This document shows, piece by piece, positions 1 to 9,156 of a DNA stretch of 64,000 bases. The first letter of the stretch is position 1; the number at the start of each line of letters is the position of its first letter. The translations under genes and the position numbers were made by a program. The stretch comes from Micrococcaceae bacterium Sec5.7 (GTDB lineage: Bacteria; Actinomycetota; Actinomycetes; Actinomycetales; Micrococcaceae): contig CP144169.1 of NCBI GenBank assembly GCA_039636785.1, forward strand, positions 1,860,001-1,924,000, given 5' to 3'. The notes beneath the pieces are model-generated. The model ran no database searches. It had not been told where the DNA came from and was given only the letters and a program-made list of their open reading frames with translations.

Positions 1-726
1 TTCGACGCCGGCGGTGTTGAGGTTGATCCGCTCCCCCGCCTGTTTCCCGGCACCCTCCGCGGCGCCGCCACCGTCAGAGCCTTCCCCGGCGGGCAAAACC
101 TCCCCCTGCTGGGGTACATGGATCTTCTGCCCATCTTCGATAACCGCCGCCAGATTGAGCCGGTTCAGGTCCGCTGTTGCCGTGCTTCCACCGGCAGCGG
201 TGATGGCCTGGTGGATCCGGCTGCCCTTCGGCAACTCAACCACGCCCGCCTTTTTTACGGCGCCGGTCATATGGACCACGATGTTCGCCGCATCAGGATC
301 CGCTGGGGGCCCTGCATCACCAACGGACCCTGTGGCGCCGTCCGTTCCGACGATGCCGGAATCGCCCGCGTCCGCTGCCGGTCCGCTGCTCGACGCCGTG
401 ACGCGGCCCAGCGGAACAACGTCCGGACGGGCAGCTGAAACCTGCCACCAGAACCAACCGCCCACCAGAATCGACACAATTCCCAGCAGCACTGCAACCC
501 GGATTCCAAGCCTCCACCTGATGCCCGCCCATGGAGGAAAGCCAACGGCAGGATCAGCATCGGATTGATCGGCACTTGGCCGTGCACTGCCGTCGTACAT
601 AAACTCCGGGCTGCCATCCTCCGTATCCAGCAGGCCCCCGCGGGAATCACCCAGGGTGGCCTGCAGCCGGCTTCGTGCACGGCGCGCCGGAAGACTGGCA
701 TTGGCTCCAGCATTCCGGCGTGACAT
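1..726 (-). CDS. comEA: ComEA-type DNA-uptake/helix-hairpin-helix protein, C-terminus cut by window edge
   Basis: Membrane-anchored DNA-binding protein of the competence family. Read on the minus strand from ATG 726, it has about 60 polar residues, a hydrophobic segment (GIRVAVLLGIVSILVGG, roughly residues 70-90), then an SLBB-like domain (VVHMTGAVKKAGVVELP, with GSRIHQAITAAGG), a Gly/Pro-rich linker, and the start of a helix-hairpin-helix motif (INLNTAGVE) that runs off the window. This TM + SLBB + HhH order is that of ComEA. ATG 726 follows a GGTGG ribosome site; GTG 765 is an alternative start. It lies 48 bases after degV on the same strand, in the usual actinobacterial order leuS-degV-comEA-(comEC). 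Natural competence is not established in this group, so the cellular role is inferred from the family. Confidence 0.85.
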   Translation of the reverse strand, partial: MSRRNAGANASLPARRARSRLQATLGDSRGGLLDTEDGSPEFMYDGSARPSADQSDADPAVGFPPWAGIRWRLGIRVAVLLGIVSILVGGWFWWQVSAARPDVVPLGRVTASSSGPAADAGDSGIVGTDGATGSVGDAGPPADPDAANIVVHMTGAVKKAGVVELPKGSRIHQAITAAGGSTATADLNRLNLAAVIEDGQKIHVPQQGEVLPAGEGSDGGGAAEGAGKQAGERINLNTAGVE

Positions 727-774
727 TCCACCACCGTAAAGTGCGCCGCCGCCCGCGGACAGCACCGGATTCTG

Positions 775-1821
775 TTATGTGGAAAGCTCCGGCGAATCGC
801 CGGCGGTTTTGGCGGTGAAGCCACGGCCAGGTGCGACGGCCGACGGCGTGCTGCCCTCCCCTACAATCACGGCCAGCACGCCCAGGCCGGCGTGCGCGGC
901 CAGCACCACAGGCAGCGAGCTGATCTGGGCCGGCGGGCAATCAGGAAGGGCTGCAGCCAGCCGTGCGGACAGCGCTTCTGCCTCGGCCCGGTTTCCGAAG
1001 TGGTGGACTGCCAGCCTTGCTTCCCCCGGAGGCCTGGATGCTGCATCCGCTGCAACAATCTCTTCCAGCCTGGCGATGGCCTTCGCGGCTGAACGGATCT
1101 TTTCCAGCGGGACGATCTTCCCGTCGTGGACCGCCAGAATGGGCTTGATGGAAAACATTGTTCCTAGGAGAGAAGCCGCAGCGCCGATCCTTCCCCCACG
1201 GCGGAGCTGTTCCAGGCTGGGTACGTAGAAATACACCCTGGTGCGTGCCAGCCGTTCCTCCGCAAAAGCACGGACATCCGCAGCGTTGCGGCCATCAGCG
1301 GCCGCCACCACCGCGCTCTGGACGCCCATTCCCTGGGCCATGCCTACTGTCCTGGAGTCAACCACCTCCACCGGGATGCCCACCCGGCCGGCCGCCAGCC
1401 TCGCTGAATCCGCCGTTCCGGACAGCCCGCCGGAGATATGGATGGAGACCACCGACTCGAATCCGCGCTGTTGGGCGGCAAGAAAGGCCTTTTCGAACTG
1501 GCCGGGAGATGGCCTCGACGTCTTCACCGGTTTGCCGCCGGCCAGCGCCAGCGCAATGGTGTCGGCGATGTTGTCTTCGCCTTCGCCATAGATCTCCGAG
1601 CCCACCATAACGGGCATGGGGATGACCGTCAGCCGTCCGTCACCGGAAAAAGCGGCAACCCAGTCAGCGGGGAGCGCCCCTGCGGAATCGGTCACGACGG
1701 CGGTCCGGACCACGACGGCGGGTTCCCCGGTGGGCGGGACCGGCCCCGGCATGGTGGCCTGGCGGAGGCGGACAAGACGTTCCTTCAGCCATAGCCAAGC
1801 GGCCAGATCACGGTCAGGCAC
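775..1821 (-). CDS. DegV family fatty-acid-binding protein
   Basis: DegV/FakB-like protein of about 348 residues. The family binds a single fatty acid between two domains, and some members hand it to a fatty-acid kinase. Visible family features are the N-terminal VVTDSAGALP segment, the central HISGGLSGTADSA lipid-head-group loop, and the C-terminal FYVPSLEQLRRGGRIG and GTMFSIKPIL motifs. I chose GTG 1821 because AGGAGG stands 6 bases upstream. ATGs at 1860 and 1752 have no comparable ribosome site. An extra helix of about 35 residues precedes the conserved domain. No FakA-like kinase gene is in view, so the lipid-transfer role is only inferred. Confidence 0.88.
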   Translation of the reverse strand: MPDRDLAAWLWLKERLVRLRQATMPGPVPPTGEPAVVVRTAVVTDSAGALPADWVAAFSGDGRLTVIPMPVMVGSEIYGEGEDNIADTIALALAGGKPVKTSRPSPGQFEKAFLAAQQRGFESVVSIHISGGLSGTADSARLAAGRVGIPVEVVDSRTVGMAQGMGVQSAVVAAADGRNAADVRAFAEERLARTRVYFYVPSLEQLRRGGRIGAAASLLGTMFSIKPILAVHDGKIVPLEKIRSAAKAIARLEEIVAADAASRPPGEARLAVHHFGNRAEAEALSARLAAALPDCPPAQISSLPVVLAAHAGLGVLAVIVGEGSTPSAVAPGRGFTAKTAGDSPELST

Positions 1822-1878
1822 TTGCGCCTCCTGCAGATGATGGCCGGCCGCCGGCATCAACTGGCGGCCGCAGCCCGG

Positions 1879-4410
1879 CTATGCCGGGACGATGTTCACC
1901 AGTTTAGGCGCCCGCACGATCACCGTGCGGATTCCCCGGCCATCGAGTGCGCGCTGGACATTTTCGGAGGCCAGCGCCAGCTCACGCAGGGCGTCTTCGG
2001 TGATGTCGGGCGAGACGTCCAACCTGTCGCGGACCTTGCCCTGGACCTGGACCACGGCCGTGATGGTGTCCTGCACCAACAGGGCTTCGTCATGTACGGG
2101 CCAGCCTGCGTTGGCCACCGAGGCGGGGTGCCCCAGGACGTTCCACAGATCTTCGGCTGTATACGGCGCGAACAGGCTCAGGATGACGGCAACGGCCTCG
2201 GCGGCTTCGCGTACTGCGGGATCGGCGCCGCCGGCTCCGGAGTCTGAATCTATGGTCTTGCGGGTCGCGTTGACCAGTTCCATCAGCTTCGCCACCACGA
2301 CGTTGAACTTGTTGTGGTCCAGAAGCTCGGCAGCATCCGCAATGGTGCGGTGCGTAACTGAGCGCAGGGCGCGGCTGCCCGTGCTGAAGTCCACGCCAGG
2401 CTGGCTCGAGATGTCCTGCCCCAGACGCCACGCGCGGGCGAGGAACTTTGCTGATCCCGACGGCGAGACATCCGCCCAGTCGACGTCGTCTTCCGGCGGG
2501 GAGGCGAAGATCATGGTCAGGCGGACGGCGTCCACGCCGAACTTGTCCAGCTGATGACCGAGGTCAACACCGTTGCCCAGTGACTTGCTCATGGCCTTGC
2601 CGCCGTTGAGGACCTGGCCCTGGTTCAGCAGCGCGCTGAAGGGCTCATCGGCTTCGATCATGCCCAGATCGTGGATGACCTTGGTGAAGAACCGGGCATA
2701 CAGCAGGTGCAGGATGGCGTGCTCCACGCCGCCCACATACTGGCCGACGGGCATCCAGTCGTTGATCTTCTCGGGATCGAACGGGCCTTCGGTGTACTGC
2801 GGGGAGACGAATCGCAGGAAGTACCAGGACGAATCCACAAAGGTGTCCATGGTGTCGGTGTCCCGCTTGGCCGGTCCGTGGCAGTTCGGGCACTCCACGT
2901 TGACCCAGGCTTCGGCTGCCGCCAACGGGGACGTTCCCTTCGGGGACAGGTCCTCGCCGCGCAGATCGGAAGGCAGCGTTACCGGCAGCTGTTCGTCGGG
3001 TACCGGGACCTCGCCGCATTCGCCGCAGTGAATGATGGGGATGGGCGTGCCCCAGAAGCGCTGGCGGCTGAGCAACCAGTCACGCAGGCGGAAGTTCACG
3101 AACTTCTCGCCGGTGCCCTGCTTCTCCAGGATGGCGATGGCCGCCGGGATGGCCTCTGCCTTGGGCAGTCCGTCAAGGGAGCCGGAGTTGATCAGCGTGC
3201 CCTCGCCCGAAGTCGCCGTTCCGGATACTCCCGGGTCCTCCTCGCCCGTGTCCAGGACGGCGCGTACCGGCAGGTCGAAGGCTTTGGCAAAGTCGAGGTC
3301 GCGCTGGTCGTGCGCCGGCACGGCCATGATGGCGCCGGTGCCGTAGTCGGCCAGTACGTAGTCGGCGGCCCAGACCGGCAGCTTTTCGCCGTTCAGGGGG
3401 TTGATGGCGTAGCGACCGGTGAAGACGCCGGTCTTTTCGCGCTCGGTCGACTGGCGTTCGATTTCGGAGAGCGCCTGGACCTTGTCCAGGTAGGTGTCAA
3501 GGGCTTGGGCGTGTTCGTCCGTCACCAGTTCCAGAGCCAGCGGGGCATCGGCGGCGACGACGAAGAACGTGGCGCCGTACAGCGTGTCCGGGCGGGTGGT
3601 GAAGACCCTGACGTCCTTGGCAGGCTTGTCGCCGTCGGCCTCAATAACGAAGTTGACGTGGGCGCCTTCAGAGCGGCCGATCCAGTTCTTCTGCATGGCG
3701 AGTACACGTTCGGGCCAGTGGCCACGCAACTCTTCCATGTCGTCCAGCAGGCGGTCGGCATAGTCGGTGATCTTGAAGTACCACTGGTTCAGGGACTTCT
3801 TGGTCACCGGGGTGCCGCAGCGTTCACAGGCGCCGCTGACCACCTGCTCGTTGGCCAGTACGGTCTGGTCCTTCGGGCACCAGTTGACGGGGTGGTCCTT
3901 ACGGTAGGCCAGGCCACGCTCGTAAAAACGCTTGAACAGCCACTGCGTCCAGCGGTAGTACTCCGGATCCGAGGTGTGCAGTCGCCGCGACCAGTCAGCG
4001 GAGATGGCGTAGCGCTTGAAGGAAGCGGCCTGGGTCTCGATGTTGGCATAGGTCCACTCACTGGGGTGGGCGTTGCGCTTGATGGCCGCGTTCTCGGCAG
4101 GCAGACCGAAGGAATCCCAGCCAATCGGATGCAGGACATCAAAGCCCTGCTGCCGGAGGTACCGGGCCACGACGTCGCCCATGGCGAACGCCTCGGCGTG
4201 ACCCATGTGGAGATCGCCTGAAGGATAGGGGAACATGTCCAGCACGTACCGGCGCTCGCGGGAGCCGTCGTCGGCCGGGGTGAAGACCTTAAGGTCTTCC
4301 CACACCTGCGGCCACTTGGCCTCCATGGCCGCGAAGCTGTAGGTGCCCTCCTCCGGGCCGTCCGGTCCGACTGAAGTTGTTCCGGTCTCTGTCTCCGGCT
4401 GAACGCTCAC
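1879..4410 (-). CDS. leuS: Leucyl-tRNA synthetase
   Basis: Class Ia synthetase charging tRNA-Leu, 843 residues from the chosen start. The HIGH signature appears as HMGH at about residues 68-71, after PYPSGDL. The KMSKS signature appears as KAMSKS after [10 protein letters not shown]. The CP1 editing domain lies between them, and CxxC pairs ([14 protein letters not shown]) suggest zinc binding. GTG 4410 is preferred because GAGGG lies just upstream; the frame stays open to 4500 but that part runs into the attenuator hairpin. It is controlled by a leader peptide and terminator immediately upstream (separate entries). degV follows 57 bases downstream. Confidence 0.97.
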   Translation of the reverse strand: MSVQPETETGTTSVGPDGPEEGTYSFAAMEAKWPQVWEDLKVFTPADDGSRERRYVLDMFPYPSGDLHMGHAEAFAMGDVVARYLRQQGFDVLHPIGWDSFGLPAENAAIKRNAHPSEWTYANIETQAASFKRYAISADWSRRLHTSDPEYYRWTQWLFKRFYERGLAYRKDHPVNWCPKDQTVLANEQVVSGACERCGTPVTKKSLNQWYFKITDYADRLLDDMEELRGHWPERVLAMQKNWIGRSEGAHVNFVIEADGDKPAKDVRVFTTRPDTLYGATFFVVAADAPLALELVTDEHAQALDTYLDKVQALSEIERQSTEREKTGVFTGRYAINPLNGEKLPVWAADYVLADYGTGAIMAVPAHDQRDLDFAKAFDLPVRAVLDTGEEDPGVSGTATSGEGTLINSGSLDGLPKAEAIPAAIAILEKQGTGEKFVNFRLRDWLLSRQRFWGTPIPIIHCGECGEVPVPDEQLPVTLPSDLRGEDLSPKGTSPLAAAEAWVNVECPNCHGPAKRDTDTMDTFVDSSWYFLRFVSPQYTEGPFDPEKINDWMPVGQYVGGVEHAILHLLYARFFTKVIHDLGMIEADEPFSALLNQGQVLNGGKAMSKSLGNGVDLGHQLDKFGVDAVRLTMIFASPPEDDVDWADVSPSGSAKFLARAWRLGQDISSQPGVDFSTGSRALRSVTHRTIADAAELLDHNKFNVVVAKLMELVNATRKTIDSDSGAGGADPAVREAAEAVAVILSLFAPYTAEDLWNVLGHPASVANAGWPVHDEALLVQDTITAVVQVQGKVRDRLDVSPDITEDALRELALASENVQRALDGRGIRTVIVRAPKLVNIVPA

Positions 4411-4498
4411 TGCTGCCCTCTTCTGTTCTGTTATGACGTCTGTCCTGTCACAACGGTCTGATCCCCTGGTGCCGGCCGCAAAAGAATCCCGGACACAC

Positions 4499-4523
4499 AA
4501 AAGCCCCTCGACATGGAGGGGCT
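4499..4523 (-). terminator. Attenuator terminator hairpin upstream of leuS
   Basis: An 8-bp perfect stem (AGCCCCTC/GAGGGGCT, loop CATGTC) is followed on the minus strand by TTTT and GTGTGT. It sits between the short leader ORF at 4563-4589 and leuS. A second stem just upstream pairs GCCGC-C-CGGTA with TACCG-A-GCGGC (about 4525-4564). It starts at the leader stop codon and abuts the terminator, so it is a candidate pause or anti-terminator element. The hairpin is directly visible; the attenuation mechanism is inferred. Confidence 0.8.
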
Positions 4524-4562
4524 GCCGCTCGGTAAATCCGTAGGTGTCAGGATACCGGGCGG

Positions 4563-4589
4563 CTAGCTAAGCAGAAGGATCGCACGCAT
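4563..4589 (-). CDS. Leucine-rich leader peptide (MRAILLLS)
   Basis: Eight-codon ORF: ATG CGT GCG ATC CTT CTG CTT AGC TAG. Three consecutive Leu codons preceded by Ile, followed by a terminator hairpin and then leuS, is the classic layout of a transcription attenuator. When charged tRNA-Leu is scarce, a ribosome stalled on the Leu run would favour read-through into leuS. It has no Shine-Dalgarno sequence, but a TAGAGT -10 box ends 6 bases before the ATG, so the mRNA would start at the ATG. It is too short for automatic gene callers. Confidence 0.8.
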   Translation of the reverse strand: MRAILLLS

Positions 4590-4595
4590 ACCACC

Positions 4596-4601
4596 ACTCT
4601 A
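4596..4601 (-). promoter_or_regulatory. Candidate -10 box of the leuS leader (leaderless start)
   Basis: TAGAGT (TANNNT form) lies exactly 6 bases before the leader-peptide ATG at 4589. At 17 bases upstream the hexamer is TGTAGC, a poor -35. Transcription would begin on the ATG itself, which explains the missing ribosome-binding site. Confidence 0.55.
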
Positions 4602-4668
4602 GCGCACCGGCACGATCCGCTACACGCAACAAGTCGCCACGAGCGGCTGAAGTCAGAGCGCCAACGGA

Positions 4669-4737
4669 GAGGGAGGCCGCACCCCGCCAGGGTGTGATGG
4701 GCACCGCGAAGCGGGCAGGGCGGGTGCGGCCTCCCTC
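4669..4737 (-). terminator. Terminator-like hairpin after glpK
   Basis: A perfect 16-bp inverted repeat (GAGGGAGGCCGCACCC at 4669-4684 and its complement at 4722-4737) has a 37-base loop. It begins just after the glpK stop codon at 4753. There is no U-run, as is common for high-GC actinobacterial terminators. It separates the glp genes from the leuS promoter. Confidence 0.7.
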
Positions 4738-4752
4738 GTCAGAGGTTGCGGC

Positions 4753-6267
4753 CTACTTCACGTCCTCGTCCACCCAATCCATGGACTTCGTCACTGCCTT
4801 CTTCCAGAGCCGCAGCTGCCGCTCCTGCTCGGCGGCTTCGAGCTTGGGTTCCCAGCGCTTGTCCTCGGACCAGTTCGCCGAAAGTTCGCCGAGGTCCTTC
4901 CAGAAGCCAACGGCCAGGCCTGCCGCATACGCGGCACCGAGGGCGGTGGTCTCCACAACCTTGGGCCGGATCACCGGAACGCCCAGGATGTCTGCCTGGA
5001 ACTGCATGAGGGCATCATTGGCCACCATGCCGCCGTCGACCTTCAGCTCGGTGAGCGGAACACCCGAGTCTGCGTTGACGGCGTCGAGCACCTCGCGGGT
5101 CTGGAAAGCGGTGGCTTCCAGCGCTGCACGGGCAATGTGGCTCTTGTTCACAAAGCGTGTGAGCCCCACGATGGCGCCACGGGCGTCGGAACGCCAGTAC
5201 GGTGCGAACAGTCCGGAGAATGCCGGGACGATGTAGACTCCGCCATTGTTCTCCACGGAGGCAGCGAGCGTCTCCACCTCGGGAGCGCTGCTGATCATGC
5301 CCAGATTGTCGCGCAGCCACTGAATGAGTGAACCGGTGACGGCGATGGAGCCTTCCAGCGCATAGTGCGGCGCCGCGTCCCCGAGCTTGTAGCCAACGGT
5401 AGTGAGAAGTCCGTTCTTGGAGTGGATGATCTCCTCACCGGTGTTGAAGATCAGGAAGCAGCCCGTGCCGTAAGTGTTCTTTGCCTCACCGGCCTGGAAC
5501 GCCGCTTGGCCGAAGGTCGCCGCCTGCTGGTCGCCCAGGATGCCTGCCACGGGCACCTCCCGGAGCAGCTGCGAGGTATGGACCGTGCCGTAGACCTCGG
5601 AAGAGGACTTGATCGCAGGCATCATGCTGACCGGAACGCCGAAGATGCCCAGGATTTCCTCATCCCACTGCAGCGATTCCAGATCCATGAACAGGGTGCG
5701 TGAGGCGTTGGTGACATCGGTGACGTGGACGCCGCCATCCACACCGCCGGTCAGGTTCCAAAGTACCCAGGCGTCCGTGTTGCCGAAGATCAGGTCCCCT
5801 GCCTCAGCCTTGGCGCGGGCGCCGTCCACGTTGTCCAGGATCCATTTGATCTTGGTGCCCGAGAAGTAGGTGGCGAGCGGCAGTCCCACCTTCTGCTTGA
5901 ACCGCTCCGGACCGCCGTCTTTCGCGAGTTCATCCACGATGTCCTGCGTACGGGTGTCCTGCCAGACGATGGCGTTGTACACGGCCTCGCCGGTGGTCTT
6001 GTCCCACACCACTGCGGTTTCGCGCTGGTTGGTGATGCCGACGGCGGCGATGTCATGCCGGGTCAGATTTGCCTTTGAGAGCGCCGAGGCAATGACCTCG
6101 CGGGTGTTGTTCCAGATTTCGGCGGGGTTGTGCTCAACCCATCCAGCCTGCGGGAAGATCTGCTCGTGCTCCATCTGGCCCTGGGAAACGATGTTTCCGC
6201 TGTGGTCAAAAACGATGGCACGCGAGCTGGTGGTGCCCTGGTCAATGGCAATTACGTATTGATTCAT
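4753..6267 (-). CDS. glpK: Glycerol kinase
   Basis: FGGY-family kinase that phosphorylates glycerol to sn-glycerol 3-phosphate with ATP, in the cytoplasm. It has 504 residues, the normal length. The N-terminal phosphate loop [10 protein letters not shown] is at residues 9-18. FGGY features include the AIVWQDTRT and GGVDGG segments, [11 protein letters not shown], and the C-terminal [19 protein letters not shown] nucleotide-binding region. The start [11 protein letters not shown] is the usual one. It lies 48 bases downstream of glpF on the same strand, so uptake and phosphorylation are probably co-transcribed. The resulting glycerol 3-phosphate is the substrate of GlpD encoded upstream. Confidence 0.98.
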   Translation of the reverse strand: MNQYVIAIDQGTTSSRAIVFDHSGNIVSQGQMEHEQIFPQAGWVEHNPAEIWNNTREVIASALSKANLTRHDIAAVGITNQRETAVVWDKTTGEAVYNAIVWQDTRTQDIVDELAKDGGPERFKQKVGLPLATYFSGTKIKWILDNVDGARAKAEAGDLIFGNTDAWVLWNLTGGVDGGVHVTDVTNASRTLFMDLESLQWDEEILGIFGVPVSMMPAIKSSSEVYGTVHTSQLLREVPVAGILGDQQAATFGQAAFQAGEAKNTYGTGCFLIFNTGEEIIHSKNGLLTTVGYKLGDAAPHYALEGSIAVTGSLIQWLRDNLGMISSAPEVETLAASVENNGGVYIVPAFSGLFAPYWRSDARGAIVGLTRFVNKSHIARAALEATAFQTREVLDAVNADSGVPLTELKVDGGMVANDALMQFQADILGVPVIRPKVVETTALGAAYAAGLAVGFWKDLGELSANWSEDKRWEPKLEAAEQERQLRLWKKAVTKSMDWVDEDVK

Positions 6268-6315
6268 GGTGACGTCCTTGTCTGTTTGCAGCAGTGGTGG
6301 CTTGGTGCAGGGAAT

Positions 6316-7065
6316 TTATGCGGCGGCCGTGAAGACGATCGGCAGGACCTTGGCGATGACGCCCGCAAGGGTTCCACCAACCAGCGGACCCACAACCGGT
6401 ATCCACGAGTAGCTCCAGTCGCTGGAACCCTTGCCCTTGATGGGGAGCAGGGCGTGGGCGATGCGCGGGCCGAGGTCACGGGCAGGGTTGATGGCGTAAC
6501 CGGTAGGACCGCCCAGCGACGCGCCGATGCCCACAACCAGGAGGCCCACGGCCAGGGGGCCCAGGCCGGAAGGCGTGCCCCCGAAGGTGAGGATAACGAA
6601 AACGAGCACAAAGGTGCCGATGATTTCCGTGGCCAGGTTCCAGGGTGTGGAGCGGATGGCCGGGCCCGTCGAGAAGGTAGCAAGTTTGCTGGCGGCTTCG
6701 GGCTCTGCATCGAAGTGCTGCTTGTAGGCCGCCCAGCACACGATCGCACCGAGGAATGCGCCCAGCAGTTCCGAACCGAAGTACGTCAGCGTGGATGCAA
6801 AGTCGACCGGCACGCCCGGTGCGTATTCACCCTTGCCGTTCACGAGCAGGCCAAGCGTGACGGCCGGGTTGAGGTGGGCACCTGACTTGGCGGCTACAAA
6901 GACACCTGCGAAGACAGCAATGCCCCACCCCCAGGTGACCATCAGGAATCCGCCGTTGTTGCCCTTTGTGCCCTTGAGAGCGACGTTGGCCACCACGCCG
7001 CAACCCAGCAGGGTCAGCATCCCGGTTCCGAATACTTCGGAAAGAAAAACAATTCCAAGAGACAT
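6316..7065 (-). CDS. glpF: Glycerol uptake facilitator (MIP channel)
   Basis: Inner-membrane aquaglyceroporin of 249 residues with six predicted membrane helices. The two pore motifs are visible: NPA at residues 66-68 (GAHLNPAVT) and NPA at 193-195 followed by Arg-Asp (NPARDLGPR). The Arg-Asp pair after the second NPA is typical of glycerol-conducting rather than water-only channels. The start is supported by GAGGAG 9 bases before ATG 7065. It heads the glpF-glpK unit. Its upstream region has a -10-like TATAAG at the centre of a 24-bp imperfect palindrome and a hairpin in the leader (separate entries), so repression or induction at this promoter is likely. Confidence 0.96.
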   Translation of the reverse strand: MSLGIVFLSEVFGTGMLTLLGCGVVANVALKGTKGNNGGFLMVTWGWGIAVFAGVFVAAKSGAHLNPAVTLGLLVNGKGEYAPGVPVDFASTLTYFGSELLGAFLGAIVCWAAYKQHFDAEPEAASKLATFSTGPAIRSTPWNLATEIIGTFVLVFVILTFGGTPSGLGPLAVGLLVVGIGASLGGPTGYAINPARDLGPRIAHALLPIKGKGSSDWSYSWIPVVGPLVGGTLAGVIAKVLPIVFTAAA

Positions 7066-7092
7066 CTTTGACTCCTCTATTTTCTGTTGTCA

Positions 7093-7114
7093 GTCCTTCG
7101 CGAGTTTGAAGGAC
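7093..7114. repeat. Inverted repeat in the glpF 5' leader
   Basis: GTCCTTC and GAAGGAC, separated by 8 bases, form a perfect 7-bp inverted repeat between the candidate glpF -10 box and its ribosome site. It could be a leader hairpin or a second protein-binding site. There is no further evidence. Confidence 0.4.
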
Positions 7115-7121
7115 CGTTAAA

Positions 7122-7145
7122 CCGGAGGTGCTTATACACTTCCGG
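7122..7145. promoter_or_regulatory. Candidate operator palindrome over the glpF -10 box
   Basis: CCGGAGGTG-CTTATA-CACTTCCGG is an imperfect palindrome with 9-base arms matching at 8 of 9 positions. On the minus strand the 6-base centre reads TATAAG, a good -10 hexamer for glpF. No good -35 is seen at the right distance. A protein bound here would cover the promoter core. The SorC regulator at 9152 or an unlinked glycerol regulator is the candidate binder (inference). Confidence 0.55.
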
Positions 7146-7194
7146 CCGTCGGCCGGGCCGGCCCGCAAAGTTGTGCGGACCGCCCGTCCCTTGT

Positions 7195-7217
7195 GCCCGG
7201 GCTTCCCCTGCCCGGGC
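7195..7217 (-). terminator. Hairpin after glpD
   Basis: GCCCGGGC occurs twice (7195-7202 and 7210-7217) with a 7-base spacer. Because the motif is self-complementary it forms an 8-bp stem just downstream of the glpD stop. There is no U-run. It probably limits read-through into the glpF promoter region. Confidence 0.5.
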
Positions 7218-7227
7218 GTGCAAGACT

Positions 7228-9045
7228 TTAGTCGACCAGGCTGTGGATTTCGACGCCGTGGTAGCTCATCAGCACCTCCTGTGCATGGCGGATTTCCGCA
7301 GTGCGGGCCGCTGCATCCCAGCCGAGCGGGCCGGCAAGCACCTCGGCAATTTCGTGCAGCAGTTCTCCCGTGACAAGCCCGCGGAATGCCAGTGACGTCC
7401 GCCGGATCAGGACATCGATCAGGTGTCCGATCTGTTCGCTCCCGGCCATGAATTCCAGCTCGCGCACGCTGAGTTCACGCGTCGATTGCAGGAGCCTGTC
7501 CGGACCGCCATCGAGATAGCTGATGACGTCCTCGGCACGGGTCCCGTACCGGGTCAGGAGTACGGATGCACGGGCGGCATCCCGGCCCGTGGACATGTGC
7601 GCCTTGATCCACTTCTGGATGCCGGCGTCACTGTCCGGGAAGCCGGCCCCGCCGCCGATGGCGAGTTTCGCCGTCGAGACCTTACGTTCCAGTCCCAGCT
7701 CAGCGAGCACGTCGTTGGTCATGTGTTCGGCCAGCGCCCGGAACGTGGTCCATTTGCCGCCCACCAGGCTTAGTACGACGGCGGCGCTTCCGCCGGCGGC
7801 CGCCGCTCCCGCTTCTGGAGCGCGGCGCTCGATCCGGTAGTCCCGGGAAACGAATCCGGGCTGCGTGTCGTCGTGCTTCGGCAAGGGGCGGACGCCGGCG
7901 AAGGTATAGACGATCTGCCCGCGGTCCACCGTGATTTCGGGGAAGACGTTGCCGATGAGGTCAAAGAAGTAGTCGATCTCCGCCTCGGTGCAGACAGCAT
8001 CCTGGGCCATGTCGGCGTCCACGTCCGTGGTGCCCACCAGGACGCGGTCTCCCATCGGGTAGATCAGGACAATCCGCCCGTCCGTGTGCTCAAAGAAGAT
8101 TTCGCGGCCGTTGCAGGCCTCGAGGAGCGCCGGGTGGTCAAGCACGATATGCGAGCCCTTGGTGCCGCCCATAAAGGATGACGCGGCACCCATGGCCTGG
8201 TTGGTCAGATCCACCCACGCTCCTGTGGTGTTGACGATGACGTCCGCTGTGAAGTCAAAGACCCCGCCTGTCAGTTCATCGCGAAGCTGCACCGTGGTGC
8301 CCTTTTCAGCACGGGGTGCAGAAGCACGCTCCGTGGACACCAGCGAGAGGTAGTTGCTGGCCCGGGCGCTTTGTGCGCCGTCCGCGGCGCCCGCCTTCTC
8401 GCCGTCCTGAAGAACGTCCAGGGTGAGCCTCTCCGGGTTGTGGACAGAGGCGTCGAAGTAGGTTGCCGCGTACTTGATGCCCGGGTGCAGCATGGGCAGC
8501 TCGGCCAGGGCCCGCTTGCGTCCGCGGAACTGGTGGCGCGGCACATTGCCGCCATCGCGGGAGAACGAATCGTACATGCTCAGCCCGAGCTTGATGAGGA
8601 ATGCACCGCGCTCCTTGGGCTTGCCGTGCTGCTTGTGAGTCAGGAACCGCAGCGGTGCGGAGAGAACTCCGGAGAATGTGCTGAAGATGGGGATGGTGGT
8701 TTGGAGCGGCTTGACGTAATGGGGCGCAATCCGCAGGAGCCGGTTGCGCTCCACCACGGATTCCTGGACCAGCCGGAACTCACCGTTTTCCAGGTAGCGG
8801 ATACCACCGTGGATCATGTGCGATGACGCGCCACTGGCACCCTGGCAGTAGTCGCCGCGCTCAACCAGGGCAACGTCCACGCCCTGCAGGGCCAGATCCC
8901 GGAAGGTCCCCACTCCGTTGATTCCGCCACCGACGATCAGCACCTGTGCGCGGGGCCGCTGACGCAGGCTCTCCACTGATGTGCGCTGTGTTGATGCATG
9001 CCCGCTTGATGTGGCCGGATGGCCGGATGAATCCTTGAGTCCCAA
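7228..9045 (-). CDS. glpD: Aerobic glycerol-3-phosphate dehydrogenase
   Basis: FAD enzyme at the membrane that oxidises glycerol 3-phosphate to dihydroxyacetone phosphate and passes electrons to quinone. The FAD dinucleotide fold is at VLIVGGGINGVGTFRDLAL near the N-terminus. Other family stretches are GASGASSHMIHGGIRYLE, VLVGTTDVDAD and the C-terminal helical domain. I chose TTG 9045 because AAGGGAG lies 5 bases upstream. The longer GTG 9105 start has no ribosome site and would lie at or above the transcript start predicted from the promoter at 9107-9136. It is about 605 residues. It faces glpF/glpK downstream and the SorC regulator divergently. Confidence 0.96.
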   Translation of the reverse strand: MGLKDSSGHPATSSGHASTQRTSVESLRQRPRAQVLIVGGGINGVGTFRDLALQGVDVALVERGDYCQGASGASSHMIHGGIRYLENGEFRLVQESVVERNRLLRIAPHYVKPLQTTIPIFSTFSGVLSAPLRFLTHKQHGKPKERGAFLIKLGLSMYDSFSRDGGNVPRHQFRGRKRALAELPMLHPGIKYAATYFDASVHNPERLTLDVLQDGEKAGAADGAQSARASNYLSLVSTERASAPRAEKGTTVQLRDELTGGVFDFTADVIVNTTGAWVDLTNQAMGAASSFMGGTKGSHIVLDHPALLEACNGREIFFEHTDGRIVLIYPMGDRVLVGTTDVDADMAQDAVCTEAEIDYFFDLIGNVFPEITVDRGQIVYTFAGVRPLPKHDDTQPGFVSRDYRIERRAPEAGAAAAGGSAAVVLSLVGGKWTTFRALAEHMTNDVLAELGLERKVSTAKLAIGGGAGFPDSDAGIQKWIKAHMSTGRDAARASVLLTRYGTRAEDVISYLDGGPDRLLQSTRELSVRELEFMAGSEQIGHLIDVLIRRTSLAFRGLVTGELLHEIAEVLAGPLGWDAAARTAEIRHAQEVLMSYHGVEIHSLVD

Positions 9046-9106
9046 AACAACTCCCTTGGGTTTGGTCCTGTGCGGCGCGCCACAAGACGCGGCGCCGTTC
9101 TCCACT

Positions 9107-9136
9107 ATTCTTTGAAGTAATGGAAAATGTAGTCAA
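9107..9136 (-). promoter_or_regulatory. Candidate glpD promoter
   Basis: TTGACT (-35, at 9131-9136) and AAGAAT (-10, at 9107-9112) are separated by 18 bases on the minus strand. The -35 is near consensus and the -10 matches 4 of 6. Transcription would start near 9100, leaving a leader of about 55 bases before TTG 9045. Confidence 0.55.
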
Positions 9137-9142
9137 GCTATA

Positions 9143-9156
9143 TGCACAAACGTGCA
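9143..9156. repeat. Short palindrome at the SorC regulator start
   Basis: TGCAC-AAAC-GTGCA is a perfect 5-bp inverted repeat next to the glpD -35 box and overlapping GTG 9152 of the regulator. Its position between divergent genes fits an autoregulatory operator, but it is short. Confidence 0.35.

Noticed and set aside
2671..4221. 516-codon open frame on the plus strand opposite leuS
   Set aside because: It is antisense to a complete leuS; long antisense frames are expected from codon bias in high-GC DNA, and it has no ribosome site or family motif.
4499..4660. T-box riboswitch upstream of leuS
   Set aside because: No T-box consensus (TGGxACC-like) or specifier loop is visible; the Leu leader peptide explains the hairpin better.
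9046..9105. 20-residue longer glpD start at GTG 9105
   Set aside because: No ribosome site; the candidate promoter at 9107-9136 would start transcription downstream of it; TTG 9045 has AAGGGAG.
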